The translations under genes were made by a program, and so were the position numbers. A DNA stretch of 64,000 nucleotides, taken from the NCBI RefSeq assembly GCF_900453105.1, contig NZ_UGPW01000001.1:992001-1056000 (forward strand), written 5' to 3'. This DNA comes from Moraxella ovis. Lineage in GTDB: Bacteria; Pseudomonadota; Gammaproteobacteria; Pseudomonadales; Moraxellaceae. Position 1 is the first letter of the stretch. The number at the start of each line of letters is the position of its first letter. Of the stretch, positions 45,326-54,503 are shown in pieces. The notes beneath the pieces were generated by a model that worked only from the letters and a program-made list of their open reading frames with translations, was not told where the DNA came from and did not search any database.

Positions 45326-45955
45326 ATGATTGGATTAATCAAAGGCGAGGTATGCTATCTAAATGCACCCTTAGTGTGTGTGATGACTCAAAGTGGTGTG
45401 GGTTATGAGATTGAATTGCCCATCCCTGTATTCTGCCAACTTAGCCTAAATGAGCCGGCCAGCATCTATACGCATCTGCATGTTCGCGAAGACGCGCAGC
45501 TACTGTATGGCTTTGGCACAAAAGAAGATCGCGATGTCTTTAGAAAGCTCATCAAGATTAACGGTGTTGGTGCGAAGATGGCACTTGCGATGTTATCGAC
45601 ATTATCAGCAGGTGAATTAAAGCGCGCTGTTGAGCACGAGGACGATTCGGCACTTGTGCGCATTCCAGGCATCGGCAAAAAGACCGCTCAGCGTCTGATC
45701 ATCGAGCTAAAAGGCAAACTGCTAGAATTCGGCTCAGACATCAGCGAGATTAGTGGACAGGGTGAGTTCTTTGATGTAAGCCTGCAGGCGGATAATCAAA
45801 TGCAGATCATCGCAGAGGTTGAAAGCGCCTTAATCGGGCTGGGCTATAAAGAAAAAGAAGCTCAAAACGCCATCAAGCAAGCTCAGCTTGGTCTGGATGA
45901 TGTGAATATCTCAAGTCTGCTAAAAGCATCATTAAAACAGCTATCAGGCTTTTAA
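45326..45955 (+). CDS. ruvA: Holliday junction branch migration protein RuvA
   Basis: Tetrameric junction-binding subunit that loads the RuvB motor in recombinational repair. The 209-residue protein has the OB-fold opening MIGLIKGEVCYLNAP, two helix-hairpin-helix motifs (LIKINGVGAKMALAML and LVRIPGIGKKTAQRLI) and the C-terminal domain III (EVESALIGLGYKEKEAQNAI). AGGA lies eight bases before ATG 45326. ruvB and ruvC are not in the window. Confidence 0.95.
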   Translation: MIGLIKGEVCYLNAPLVCVMTQSGVGYEIELPIPVFCQLSLNEPASIYTHLHVREDAQLLYGFGTKEDRDVFRKLIKINGVGAKMALAMLSTLSAGELKRAVEHEDDSALVRIPGIGKKTAQRLIIELKGKLLEFGSDISEISGQGEFFDVSLQADNQMQIIAEVESALIGLGYKEKEAQNAIKQAQLGLDDVNISSLLKASLKQLSGF

Positions 45956-45980
45956 TCATTGGTGTAATAATTGTTCATTA

Positions 45981-46015
45981 ACAAAAAGACAGAATATCTT
46001 ATTCTGTCTTTTTGT
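45981..46015. terminator. bidirectional terminator between ruvA and lysR gene
   Basis: Fifteen-base perfect arms (ACAAAAAGACAGAAT and its complement) with loop ATCTT. It serves both convergent genes. Confidence 0.9.
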
Positions 46016-46017
46016 AT

Positions 46018-46890
46018 TTAGTCGCTGATGGATAGCAGATCTAAGAGTGCCTGTGTGCTGGCGGAGCGCGTAAGATTCGGGTTGGTAACCAGACCTAGAT
46101 GACGCTGTAGCTCAAAATCTTCAGCCATGTCAATTTTAACTAGTTCGTGATTAATCAAGGTTTCTGGCAGTACAGACCAACCAAGCCCGATAGAGACCAA
46201 CATTCGAATCGATTCGAGTGGGTTTGTGGTCATTGTCGCGTAGGGGCGTAGATTGTGGCGGTTAAATTCTGATAGGGTAATCTGACTGGTAAAGGTATTC
46301 GCCGCGGGCAGAATGGCGGGGTGGTGCGCTAATTGTAGTAGCGTGACGTCGCTTTTTTGGGCGAGTGGGCTTAGTGTGCCAGTCACGAAATACAGAGGGT
46401 CTGACCATAACGTATGGTAATTCAAACGCAGGTCATAAGTAGGCGGCAGGGTCAAGAATGCCAAGCCGACTTCACCTTCAAGTACCGCTTTATGCGCTTC
46501 TTCAGAATCCATGAATTTCACTTCGAGCTGTACCGCAGGATGGGTCTGAATGAATTGCTTCAATACGGGTGCTAGGTGATGCAGCCCGATATGATGGCTG
46601 GTGCCGATGACCAGTCTGCCGCTGGCGGTTTCTTTTGAGTGTTGAAGACTGGCACGGCAAGATTCATAATCTTCAAGCCATCTTTTGGCGTAGGGCAATA
46701 GATCATGTGCAGCAGGAGTGGCGATGATGCCGCGCCCCACGGTGTCAAACAGCGTTACGCCAAATTCACTCTCAAGGTTCTTGATGCGCTTACTGACGGC
46801 AGGCTGGGTGATAAAAAGCTTCTCGGCAGCGCCAGAGATACTGCCGGTCTGCATGACGGTGACGAAGGTGGTTAGGTTTATGGTGTTCAT
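46018..46890 (-). CDS. LysR-family transcriptional regulator
   Basis: A 290-residue regulator from ATG 46890; the frame is open to 46905. The winged helix-turn-helix is at residues about 5-60 (SISGAAEKLFITQPAVSKRI). The effector-binding domain follows from about 90 (LVIGTSHHIGLHHLAPVL), resembling the CysB/Cbl and IlvY type of substrate-binding fold. It is divergent from the hemerythrin-like gene across about 205 bases. The target and ligand are unknown; the divergent gene is the natural first candidate. Confidence 0.85.
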   Translation of the reverse strand: MNTINLTTFVTVMQTGSISGAAEKLFITQPAVSKRIKNLESEFGVTLFDTVGRGIIATPAAHDLLPYAKRWLEDYESCRASLQHSKETASGRLVIGTSHHIGLHHLAPVLKQFIQTHPAVQLEVKFMDSEEAHKAVLEGEVGLAFLTLPPTYDLRLNYHTLWSDPLYFVTGTLSPLAQKSDVTLLQLAHHPAILPAANTFTSQITLSEFNRHNLRPYATMTTNPLESIRMLVSIGLGWSVLPETLINHELVKIDMAEDFELQRHLGLVTNPNLTRSASTQALLDLLSISD

Positions 46891-47095
46891 AATAATAAGT
46901 ATCAAATAAATTTGGTTTATTTTAATAAAAAAAAGTTTGGAAATAAATAAAAAAATTGATTTTTTATTAAATTTACGTAAATTTTTATCAAAGAATGCGC
47001 GATGTTGTATAAAAATTCATCGACTGTCACCAAAACCACCAAAAGCTGCCTGAATAATGATATGATGATGACATCTTACGCAATTGGATAGTGCG

Positions 47096-47542
47096 ATGAA
47101 AAGACACCCGTATTTACAGCCATTATCTCGCGAGCATCATCTTGGACTGGTGATTAGTAATAAGGCGATGCAGGCGAACGAAGCAGATTATATGATGCAT
47201 TGGCAGGCGTTGATAGATTATCTGACCATACGGATTCCAATCCACTTTGAAGTTGAGAAGACGTATATTGCTGATGTCATACTCGCCAAGCTCAATGAAG
47301 ACGAAGCGAAGATGCTCGCTACAGAGATGCTAAAGCAGCACGATGAGATTGAAGCCTTGATGGGCATAAAGCAGCCCGACGTGTCTGATGTGCAGGCGCT
47401 GGCTTGGGCATTGTATGATCATATCCGCTTTGAGGAGCGTGAAGTGTTTGCGAAGGCGCAGACGGTATTAAGCGAAGCTGAATTAAAGGTGATCTATGAT
47501 GCGTCTGATGATCGCGTCAAAAGATATGCCAAGAATCGTTAA
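47096..47542 (+). CDS. hemerythrin-like domain protein
   Basis: A 148-residue all-helical protein from ATG 47096. It has histidines and carboxylates placed as in the hemerythrin HHE fold (LSREHHLGLV, HFEVEKTYI, KQHDEIEAL, YDHIRFEEREVF), which binds a diiron centre. Such proteins handle oxygen, nitric oxide or iron. It is divergent from the LysR gene, which may regulate it. Metal binding is inferred from the residues. Confidence 0.75.
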   Translation: MKRHPYLQPLSREHHLGLVISNKAMQANEADYMMHWQALIDYLTIRIPIHFEVEKTYIADVILAKLNEDEAKMLATEMLKQHDEIEALMGIKQPDVSDVQALAWALYDHIRFEEREVFAKAQTVLSEAELKVIYDASDDRVKRYAKNR

Positions 47543-47631
47543 TTTATTGAAATTAAGCTAATAGAATGGCTCTTATATATTCTAATAAATTAATTAAAAT
47601 ATAAAAATTATAAATTATTTTTATAAAAAAG

Positions 47632-47648
47632 ATGTGATATAATCACAT
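47632..47648 (+). promoter_or_regulatory. leuC promoter with overlapping operator-like dyad
   Basis: ATGTGATATAATCACAT is a dyad with six-base arms whose centre contains a perfect -10 box TATAAT (47638-47643). It lies 37 bases before the leuC start, in a very AT-rich spacer. A repressor dimer bound here would block polymerase. Confidence 0.5.
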
Positions 47649-47684
47649 AAAACCAAATAAATACCCAGACCATAGGAGTATGAT

Positions 47685-49103
47685 ATGGCAGGCAAAACCC
47701 TTTACGATAAACTTTGGGACGACCATTTGGTCAAACAACGTGATGACGGTTCATCACTTATTTATATTGACCGCCAACTGTTACATGAAGTAACGTCTCC
47801 CCAAGCCTTTGAAGGCTTGGAGCTTAATAACCGTAAGCCGTGGCGACTGTCGGCAAATATCGCAACGCCCGACCACAACGTTCCTACATCTAGCAAAGAG
47901 CGTGAACAAGGCATTGCAGGGATTGCTGATGACACCTCTCGCATTCAGGTTAAGACCCTTGATGACAACTGCAAATCGTTTAATGTCGTACAATTTGGCA
48001 TCAATGACGTACGCCAAGGCATTGTTCATGTAGTTGGGCCTGAGCAGGGTTTGACCCTACCAGGGATGACGGTGGTGTGTGGGGATAGCCATACCGCCAC
48101 GCATGGGGCGTTGGGCTGTTTGGCTCACGGTATCGGCACAAGTGAAGTGGAGCACGTCCTTGCCACGCAGTGCCTTGTGCAAAAGAAAATGAAAAATATG
48201 CTGGTGAGAGTGGACGGTAAATTAGGCAAAGGCGTAACCCCAAAAGACGTTGTGCTTGCTATCATCGGTAAAATCGGCACGGCAGGTGGAACAGGACACG
48301 CCATTGAATTTGGTGGACAGGTGTTCCGTGATATGTCCATTGAAGGGCGTATGACCGTGTGTAATATGGCGATTGAAGGCGGTGCTAGAGTCGGTCTTGT
48401 GGCGGTGGATGATAAGACGATTGACTATGTCAAAGGTCGCCCCTATGCCCCAACAGGCGATGATTGGGAGCGTGCGGTCACTTATTGGAACACTTTGCAT
48501 TCTGATGATGACGCTCATTTTGATACGGTGATTGTACTAAATGGCGATGAGATTGAGCCACAGGTATCGTGGGGTACATCGCCTGAAATGGTCATTCCCA
48601 TTACCCAAAACGTGCCAACCCTAGCGGACGCGAAAGATGACGTTCAGCGTAACGACTGGACTCGTGCCTATCAGTATATGGGGCTAACAGCAGGGCAACC
48701 CTTGTCAAAGATTCAGCTTGACCGTGTGTTTATCGGCTCGTGTACCAACTCACGCATTGAAGATATTCGTGCGGCGGCAGAAGTCGTTAAGGGTCGCAAG
48801 GTCGCCCCAAGTATCAAGCAAGCGATGATTGTGGCAGGTTCGGGTTTGGTTAAAGAGCAAGCCGAGCAAGAAGGACTTGATAAAATCTTTACCGAAGCAG
48901 GCTTTGAATGGCGTGAACCGGGTTGTTCTATGTGCCTTGCGATGAATGCTGATAAATTGCAATCAGGCGAGCATTGTGCCAGTACAAGTAACCGTAACTT
49001 TGAAGGTCGTCAAGGCAATGGCGGTCGCACGCACCTTGTCAGTCCTGCTATGGCAGCAGCGGCGGCAATTGCAGGGCATTTTGTGGACGTGCGGACGTTT
49101 TGA
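47685..49103 (+). CDS. leuC: 3-isopropylmalate dehydratase large subunit
   Basis: Fe-S subunit of the isomerase that converts 2- to 3-isopropylmalate in leucine synthesis. The 472-residue protein carries the aconitase-type cysteines in [13 protein letters not shown] and [11 protein letters not shown], and the segments [12 protein letters not shown] and [22 protein letters not shown] precedes ATG 47685. leuD follows after 15 bases and leuB after a further 136, but leuA is not in the window. Confidence 0.95.
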   Translation: MAGKTLYDKLWDDHLVKQRDDGSSLIYIDRQLLHEVTSPQAFEGLELNNRKPWRLSANIATPDHNVPTSSKEREQGIAGIADDTSRIQVKTLDDNCKSFNVVQFGINDVRQGIVHVVGPEQGLTLPGMTVVCGDSHTATHGALGCLAHGIGTSEVEHVLATQCLVQKKMKNMLVRVDGKLGKGVTPKDVVLAIIGKIGTAGGTGHAIEFGGQVFRDMSIEGRMTVCNMAIEGGARVGLVAVDDKTIDYVKGRPYAPTGDDWERAVTYWNTLHSDDDAHFDTVIVLNGDEIEPQVSWGTSPEMVIPITQNVPTLADAKDDVQRNDWTRAYQYMGLTAGQPLSKIQLDRVFIGSCTNSRIEDIRAAAEVVKGRKVAPSIKQAMIVAGSGLVKEQAEQEGLDKIFTEAGFEWREPGCSMCLAMNADKLQSGEHCASTSNRNFEGRQGNGGRTHLVSPAMAAAAAIAGHFVDVRTF

Positions 49104-49118
49104 GATAAGGAATAAAAG

Positions 49119-49769
49119 ATGAAAAAATACACCACTGAAATCGGCATTGTTGCTCCGTTAGACCGTGCCAATGTGGACACCGATTTGATTATCCCCAAGC
49201 AGTTTTTAAAATCCATTAAACGCACAGGCTTTGGCGATAATTTATTTGACGAGTTGCGTTATTTGGACGAAGGGTATTTGGGGCAGGACATTGCCAAACG
49301 CCCAAAAAACCCTGATTTTGTGCTAAACCAAGAGCGTTATCAAGGTGCGACCATTTTGCTTGTCCGTGCTAATTTTGGTTGTGGGTCTAGCCGTGAACAC
49401 GCTCCTTGGGCATTGAACGAATACGGTTTTCGTACTGTGATTGCTCCAAGTTTTGCCGATATTTTTTATAATAACTGCTTTAAAAATGGTATGCTCCCTG
49501 TGATTTTATCAGAGAGCGAGATTGATGAATTATTTAAAGAATGTTTTGATAATGTCGGCTATCAATTAACGGTAGATTTGGAAAATCAAAAAGTGATTAT
49601 CCCAAGTGGCAAAGAATATGCGTTTGAAGTGGACGCATTTCGTAAGCATTGTTTATTAAATGGCTTGGACGATATTGGTTTGACCTTGCAAAATGCGGAC
49701 GATATTAAAGCCTTTGAAGAAAAAGCCAAACAAGAACGTCCTTGGGTATTTAAAGAATTGACGGCTTGA
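49119..49769 (+). CDS. leuD: 3-isopropylmalate dehydratase small subunit
   Basis: Partner of LeuC, forming the swivelling domain of the enzyme. The 216-residue protein shows [20 protein letters not shown], the substrate-specificity segment [14 protein letters not shown] and [18 protein letters not shown] ribosome site AAGGAA precedes ATG 49119. It is 15 bases from leuC. Confidence 0.95.
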   Translation: MKKYTTEIGIVAPLDRANVDTDLIIPKQFLKSIKRTGFGDNLFDELRYLDEGYLGQDIAKRPKNPDFVLNQERYQGATILLVRANFGCGSSREHAPWALNEYGFRTVIAPSFADIFYNNCFKNGMLPVILSESEIDELFKECFDNVGYQLTVDLENQKVIIPSGKEYAFEVDAFRKHCLLNGLDDIGLTLQNADDIKAFEEKAKQERPWVFKELTA

Positions 49770-49800
49770 TTTTTTAAAATTTGATAGTTAGTGATAAATG

Positions 49801-49866
49801 TAGGGGCGAATTGCAATTCACCCAAAATGATAATGTTATATAGGACAAATATAATTTGCCCCTACC
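49801..49866. repeat. GTAGGGGC inverted repeat between leuD and leuB
   Basis: GTAGGGGCGAATTGCAATTC on the left and, read inward from the right, GTAGGGGCAAATTATATTTG are related sequences in inverted orientation, 66 bases end to end. It has no coding capacity and looks like a short non-autonomous intergenic element. It could affect expression of leuB. Confidence 0.6.
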
Positions 49867-49905
49867 AATATTTTTAGTCTTGAATAAGTACAAAAAGGAA
49901 ATCCC

Positions 49906-50976
49906 ATGACAAAACACATTGCCATTTTAGAAGGCGACGGTATCGGTCCTGAAATCATCGCCCAAGCCGTGAAGGTACTCGACAAACTCATCGCTGATGG
50001 TTTGGACGTAAGCTATGAATACGCCTATTTGGGCGGTTCGGCATATGACAAATACGGCTCGCCATATCCTAGCCAGACCCAAGCCGTTTGCCAAAAAGCC
50101 GATGCGGTATTATTGGGGGCGGTTGGCTCGCCCCAGTATGACAACCTTGACCGTCCACTGCGTCCTGAGCGTGGACTTTTGGCAATTCGTAAAGATTTAA
50201 ATTTGTTTGCCAATTTACGCCCTGCGATTTTGTACAAAGAGCTTGCAAATGCGTCCACGTTAAAGCCCGAAGTCGTATCGGGATTGGATATTTTGATTGT
50301 GCGTGAGCTGACGGGCGACATTTATTTTGGCGAGCCACGGGGCATTCACACCAACGATAAAGGCGAGCGTGAAGGCTTTAATACAATGCGATATAGCGAG
50401 AGCGAGATTCGCCTTATTGCCAAAGTGTCCTTTGAATCCGCCCAAAAGCGAAATAAAAAATTGTGTAGTGTGGACAAAGCCAATGTATTAGAAACGACCG
50501 AACTTTGGAGACAGATTTTTAATGAAGTTGCCAAAGAATATCCAGAAGTTGAATTATCGCATATGTATGTGGATAATTGTGCAATGCAGCTTATCAAAAA
50601 CCCCAAGCAGTTTGATGTGATTGCCACAGGCAACATTTTTGGTGACATTTTATCCGACCAAGCGTCCATGCTCACAGGCTCTATCGGAATGCTACCGTCA
50701 GCGAGTCTAAACGAGACAGGCAAAGGGCTGTACGAGCCGTCTCATGGCTCTGCACCTGACATCGCAGGTCAAGACAAGGCGAATCCTTTGGCGACCATTT
50801 TGTCGTTGGCGATGCTCATCAGACACAGTTTGGGTGATGAGGCTTGTGCCAAACAGATAGAGCAAGCAGTACAAGCGGTGCTGGCGGACGGACTGCGTAC
50901 CGCCGACATTCACGAAACTGGCATGACGAGCGTGAGTTGCACACAGATGGGCGAGGCGGTGTTGGCGAAACTTTAA
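49906..50976 (+). CDS. leuB: 3-isopropylmalate dehydrogenase
   Basis: NAD-dependent oxidative decarboxylation of 3-isopropylmalate in leucine synthesis. The 356-residue protein has [14 protein letters not shown], the substrate-binding [29 protein letters not shown], the [17 protein letters not shown] segment and [11 protein letters not shown], with [15 protein letters not shown] near the NAD site. AAAGGAA precedes ATG 49906. A terminator follows. Confidence 0.95.
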   Translation: MTKHIAILEGDGIGPEIIAQAVKVLDKLIADGLDVSYEYAYLGGSAYDKYGSPYPSQTQAVCQKADAVLLGAVGSPQYDNLDRPLRPERGLLAIRKDLNLFANLRPAILYKELANASTLKPEVVSGLDILIVRELTGDIYFGEPRGIHTNDKGEREGFNTMRYSESEIRLIAKVSFESAQKRNKKLCSVDKANVLETTELWRQIFNEVAKEYPEVELSHMYVDNCAMQLIKNPKQFDVIATGNIFGDILSDQASMLTGSIGMLPSASLNETGKGLYEPSHGSAPDIAGQDKANPLATILSLAMLIRHSLGDEACAKQIEQAVQAVLADGLRTADIHETGMTSVSCTQMGEAVLAKL

Positions 50977-51010
50977 GCTGGACGCTCAAGGGTCTGGCAG
51001 CACAACAATG

Positions 51011-51040
51011 ACAGGATTTGTGAAAACAAGTCCTGTTTTT
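51011..51040 (+). terminator. terminator after leuB
   Basis: ACAGGATTTG and CAAGTCCTGT pair with one wobble, then a T-run. Confidence 0.75.
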
Positions 51041-51059
51041 ATGTTAATTTTTTATTTGC

Positions 51060-51083
51060 AAATTATTATCATTATGTTATAAT
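51060..51083 (+). promoter_or_regulatory. Fur-box-like site overlapping the tonB promoter
   Basis: AAATTATTATCATTATGTT (51060-51078) resembles the Fur box GATAATGATAATCATTATC in its central ATTATCATTAT-type core. It directly overlaps an extended -10 box TGTTATAAT (51075-51083). Iron-dependent repression of tonB-exbB-exbD is the simplest reading. Confidence 0.55.
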
Positions 51084-51183
51084 AAGTTTCAATTTTTGGT
51101 AGTTAAGAACCATTTGCATTTAGAAAATTATCATCATTGGCTGGGTGACCGATGGTCATGTGTGAATCATAGGCGATAAAATC

Positions 51184-52110
51184 ATGAGTGATGTGAAATC
51201 GAATTCCAATCAGACAAAGGCATTGGCACTGGGTGTGACAGCAGTCTTGCATGGCTTGGTGGGGTACGGCTTGGCGAATATGCAGATGCCAGAGTTAACA
51301 CCCATCAAGGTAACGCCACCCATTCAAGTTCAGCTGATTAAGCCGGTTGAGGAGGTGGTTGTCAATAATTTGGAATCGCCAGAACCCCCTAAGCCAGTCG
51401 CCGCCCCCAAAGTTGAAAAAAATCCTGACCCGCGTCCAGCACCTGCAGAACCAAAGCCAGTAGAACCTGAACCCCAAAAGGTCGAGCCTAAGCCCGAACC
51501 CAAACCTGAGCCTAAGCCTGAACCTGAAATCGAACCACCACCTGTAGAGCCAGAGATTGAACCGGTGGAGATTTTGGCCGCTCAAATGGCAGAAGCTCAG
51601 GCCAAATGGGAGGCTGAGCAGCGAGCAGAAGCCGAGAGGCGAGAGCGTGAAGCAGCAGAGGCACAGGCAAGGCTGGCAGAAGAAAAAGCCAGACAGCTGG
51701 CAGAGGCAGAGGCTGAACGAGCCAGGCAAGCGGCGGCAGACAGGGCAAGGGCAGAAGCAGAGGCAGCTGCCAAAGCAAAAAGCGAGCAGGGTCGAGGCAC
51801 GGGCAATGTCTTGGGCGAGATGACCATCAGTGCCAGCAAAGCGGCTGCCAGTTGGAGAAGAAAGCCCAACTTTTCTAATGTTGATGCAGGCGATCGCAGG
51901 GTCAGTGCGGTCAAGTTTACCGTGAACTTAGTGATTGACGAAAAAGGGCGTATCGTTAGTGCCACAGGTGTATCCACAGGCTTGGGTAAACAAGTGGACA
52001 GACAGATTGAAAGAGCGATTAAGGCAGCATCTTTTCACCCATTCAAAGATGAAAATGGCAATCCTGTGCGTGGCAGAGCCACTTTGCCAATGAGTTTTTC
52101 GGTGAATTGA
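51184..52110 (+). CDS. tonB: TonB energy-transducing protein
   Basis: Periplasm-spanning protein that transmits proton-motive force from ExbB-ExbD to outer-membrane receptors. Of 308 residues, about 13-33 form the single membrane anchor (ALALGVTAVLHGLVGYGL). About 40-120 are a Pro/Glu/Lys-rich rod (PKPEPKPEPKPEPE). About 125-200 are an unusual Ala/Glu/Arg-rich helix reminiscent of TolA. About 215-308 form the TonB C-terminal domain (SAVKFTVNLVIDEKGRI; RGRATLPMSFSVN). It heads a three-gene cluster with exbB and exbD, preceded by a Fur-like site. Confidence 0.9.
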   Translation: MSDVKSNSNQTKALALGVTAVLHGLVGYGLANMQMPELTPIKVTPPIQVQLIKPVEEVVVNNLESPEPPKPVAAPKVEKNPDPRPAPAEPKPVEPEPQKVEPKPEPKPEPKPEPEIEPPPVEPEIEPVEILAAQMAEAQAKWEAEQRAEAERREREAAEAQARLAEEKARQLAEAEAERARQAAADRARAEAEAAAKAKSEQGRGTGNVLGEMTISASKAAASWRRKPNFSNVDAGDRRVSAVKFTVNLVIDEKGRIVSATGVSTGLGKQVDRQIERAIKAASFHPFKDENGNPVRGRATLPMSFSVN

Positions 52111-52167
52111 TTGTTTTTAACACTTGGTGGTCATTGATTAAAGATCATATTTTGTGAGGAAATTCCT

Positions 52168-52722
52168 ATGGATTTTGCATTTTATTGGGGTCATACCGAC
52201 GCTGTCAGTAAAACCCTGTTCTTTATTCTATTTGCTTTATCTATCATCTCATGGGTAGTTGGCATCATTCGTGTAATACAGTCCCACAAGTTGGCAAATA
52301 GCATTGGCGATGGGCTGAAAAAATCAGTCTTGGGGCTGACAGATGAATTGAGTGGTTTGGGTTTTGACCAAAGAAAGATGGTGGTTGAACAAAAACTGCT
52401 ACAAAACATCGCCAGCTACCGCTATGAGATGGAAAAAGGCTTGCCTATTTTGGGTACGACGGCATCGATTGCACCTTTCATCGGTCTTTTTGGTACGGTT
52501 TGGGGGATTTTTCATGCCCTACACAGCGTGGCGAAAAGCGGACAAGCAGGTCTTGCGCAGGTGGCAGGTCCTGTCGGTGAAGCACTCATCATGACAGGTC
52601 TAGGCTTGGCGGTGGCAATCCCTGCGGTGGTTTTTTATAACATCGCCACTCGAATGAATAAGCGTGCCAATCATGTGGCTAATGACGCTGCACACCAAAT
52701 TCTTGCTCAAACCGCACGCTAA
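52168..52722 (+). CDS. exbB: biopolymer transport protein ExbB
   Basis: Inner-membrane proton-channel subunit of the TonB system. The 184-residue protein has three hydrophobic segments (about 18-37, 97-118 and 140-160) and the MotA/TolQ/ExbB signature GTTASIAPFIGLFGTVWG, with MTGLGLAVAIPAVVFYN at the third. AGGAA precedes ATG 52168. exbD starts 11 bases downstream. Confidence 0.93.
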   Translation: MDFAFYWGHTDAVSKTLFFILFALSIISWVVGIIRVIQSHKLANSIGDGLKKSVLGLTDELSGLGFDQRKMVVEQKLLQNIASYRYEMEKGLPILGTTASIAPFIGLFGTVWGIFHALHSVAKSGQAGLAQVAGPVGEALIMTGLGLAVAIPAVVFYNIATRMNKRANHVANDAAHQILAQTAR

Positions 52723-52733
52723 GGAGCTCAGCG

Positions 52734-53135
52734 ATGGCTTTTGAATTGGGTAACAATGAAGACAACGGTATGAATGAGATGAATCTCATTCCGCTCATTG
52801 ACATCATGCTCGTTCTTATGATTATCTTTTTGGTAACAGCAACAGTACTCAATCCGACCGTACCGCTTGATTTGCCAAAAACCACGGCCAGCGTCAATGA
52901 GCAGCCGCCAGAGGTTCTACAAGTCAGCATCGACAGTCAAGGGGACATTTTTTGGGACAGCGAGAAAATCGACCTTGACGAGTTGAAGACTCGCTTTGCC
53001 AACCAAGTGGCAGAAGGCAAGGACCCACAAGTTCAGTTGCGTGCTGACCGTGAGGGTAAGTACGACATGGTCGCACAAGTGTTGGCGACAGCGAGCACGA
53101 CAGGATTGTCTAAGATTGCTTTTGTAAATGAGTGA
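52734..53135 (+). CDS. exbD: biopolymer transport protein ExbD
   Basis: Partner of ExbB. The 133-residue protein has an acidic N-terminus, one membrane helix (residues about 18-40, PLIDIMLVLMIIFLVTATV) holding the essential Asp in LIDIMLVL, and a periplasmic domain (VQLRADREGKYDMVAQVL). Ribosome site AAGGAG precedes ATG 52734. It is the last gene of the tonB cluster. Confidence 0.93.
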   Translation: MAFELGNNEDNGMNEMNLIPLIDIMLVLMIIFLVTATVLNPTVPLDLPKTTASVNEQPPEVLQVSIDSQGDIFWDSEKIDLDELKTRFANQVAEGKDPQVQLRADREGKYDMVAQVLATASTTGLSKIAFVNE

Positions 53136-53162
53136 TTCATGAGTAATCGATGATGAATGTAT

Positions 53163-53199
53163 AATAAAAAAGCCTTGTATCACACAAGGCTTTTTTATT
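53163..53199. terminator. bidirectional terminator between exbD and DUF2868 gene
   Basis: Sixteen-base perfect arms (AATAAAAAAGCCTTGT and its complement) with a five-base loop, shared by convergent genes. Confidence 0.9.
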
Positions 53200-53208
53200 A
53201 TAGATGGT

Positions 53209-54501
53209 TTATTCATCGATGATGGTAATGCCCATCTCGCCAAGCTTTTGATGCCATGCTTGGGCGTGGTTATTCTGAGCATTATCAGCATTGATGATGT
53301 GTGCTACCAACCCAGCCGTCGCCAAGCCAGATACCTTACGCATGACGCCACGATCAGGCAGGATGTGTGCATCAATGAGAAGGCAAATGAGCGCGTCAGA
53401 TGCTTTGGCGGTGCTGATGGCTTTATCAATGCTACTCTTATCATCAACTACACCGAATTCATGGCAGATATTGATCGATGGGGAGGTGATGGGTGTGTCA
53501 GTCGGGCGCTCTAGGATGACGCTAATGAATGATTTGTCACTGATGTCCATCGCAGGGGGTGTGATGATGGCACTGCTTGGCGTATAGTCATCATGGTCGA
53601 TGACGCGCTGGCTAAATGCATTTAATAAAGTAGCGTAGTAAGGCTTTTTTTGATCGATTTGAAAATCGTGGCGTGACTTGATAAGGCAGGTCACGTACGC
53701 GATGAATCTTGGTAGAATGCCATATAATGCGATGCTTAGCATGACCAGCCAGGCAAATTTGGCATTCTGTTCGCTTGATGATGCGCTCATGTTTGGCAAG
53801 TCAAAGCCAAGCAAATTCGGCAGTACCCCAAAGATCTGCATCATCTGTATAAAATGAGCATCGGTAAGCAGTGTTGACTCCCAAGTAAAATCGTAACGAC
53901 GAAATAAGAATAAGCACAACAATGCCACACTGGTGCCAATCAGTGATGACAGCCAAGCACCATGCATCAGTGCACCAAGATACCAGCGGCGCACAGGGCG
54001 ATGGATGTCAATCTGTAACTCTAAGGCGTGCTGCATGGGTGGATTATCACCTGCGTCGATGATCTTATACAGTAGCGGCTTTTCGATGGTAAGCCGTGAC
54101 AAAACCCCACCCAAAAATGACAAGTCATCACGACGAATCAGCCCGATAACCCACCATAGCAGCGATAGACTGTGCCAACCCAGTAGCGCGAGCAGCACAT
54201 AGAAGAAGTTGATGATCTGAGTGCCAAGTAAGCCCATCACACCAACAAAACCCATCAAAAAATAAATGATATAAACCAACCGACCAGAGCCTTTGATGTA
54301 GAATTTGGCTTGGTCTAGGACGGACTCTATCTTGCCATTACTGTCAATCTTATGCGCGCGGATGAATAGCTTATCCAGCGGCGAGGCAGATTCGGACCTG
54401 ACAGCTTCGGTGATGGTCTTTGGGTGCTGTGCGAAGATATAGTGGCTTTCTTCTAATCTTCGTACAAGATCGGTATGTTCGTGGGTGTGTCTGATGGTCA
54501 T
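53209..54501 (-). CDS. DUF2868-like membrane protein
   Basis: A 430-residue protein with a soluble N-terminal part, four to six membrane helices (about residues 72-92, 94-115, 185-205, 245-270), and a C-terminal soluble domain (SDALICLLIDAHILPDRGVM) resembling DUF2868 proteins, which often sit beside a DUF3482 GTPase. That GTPase is not here. It is the last gene of a tight minus-strand operon, two bases after rnfB. Role unknown. Confidence 0.6.
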   Translation of the reverse strand: MTIRHTHEHTDLVRRLEESHYIFAQHPKTITEAVRSESASPLDKLFIRAHKIDSNGKIESVLDQAKFYIKGSGRLVYIIYFLMGFVGVMGLLGTQIINFFYVLLALLGWHSLSLLWWVIGLIRRDDLSFLGGVLSRLTIEKPLLYKIIDAGDNPPMQHALELQIDIHRPVRRWYLGALMHGAWLSSLIGTSVALLCLFLFRRYDFTWESTLLTDAHFIQMMQIFGVLPNLLGFDLPNMSASSSEQNAKFAWLVMLSIALYGILPRFIAYVTCLIKSRHDFQIDQKKPYYATLLNAFSQRVIDHDDYTPSSAIITPPAMDISDKSFISVILERPTDTPITSPSINICHEFGVVDDKSSIDKAISTAKASDALICLLIDAHILPDRGVMRKVSGLATAGLVAHIINADNAQNNHAQAWHQKLGEMGITIIDE

Positions 54502-54503
54502 GA

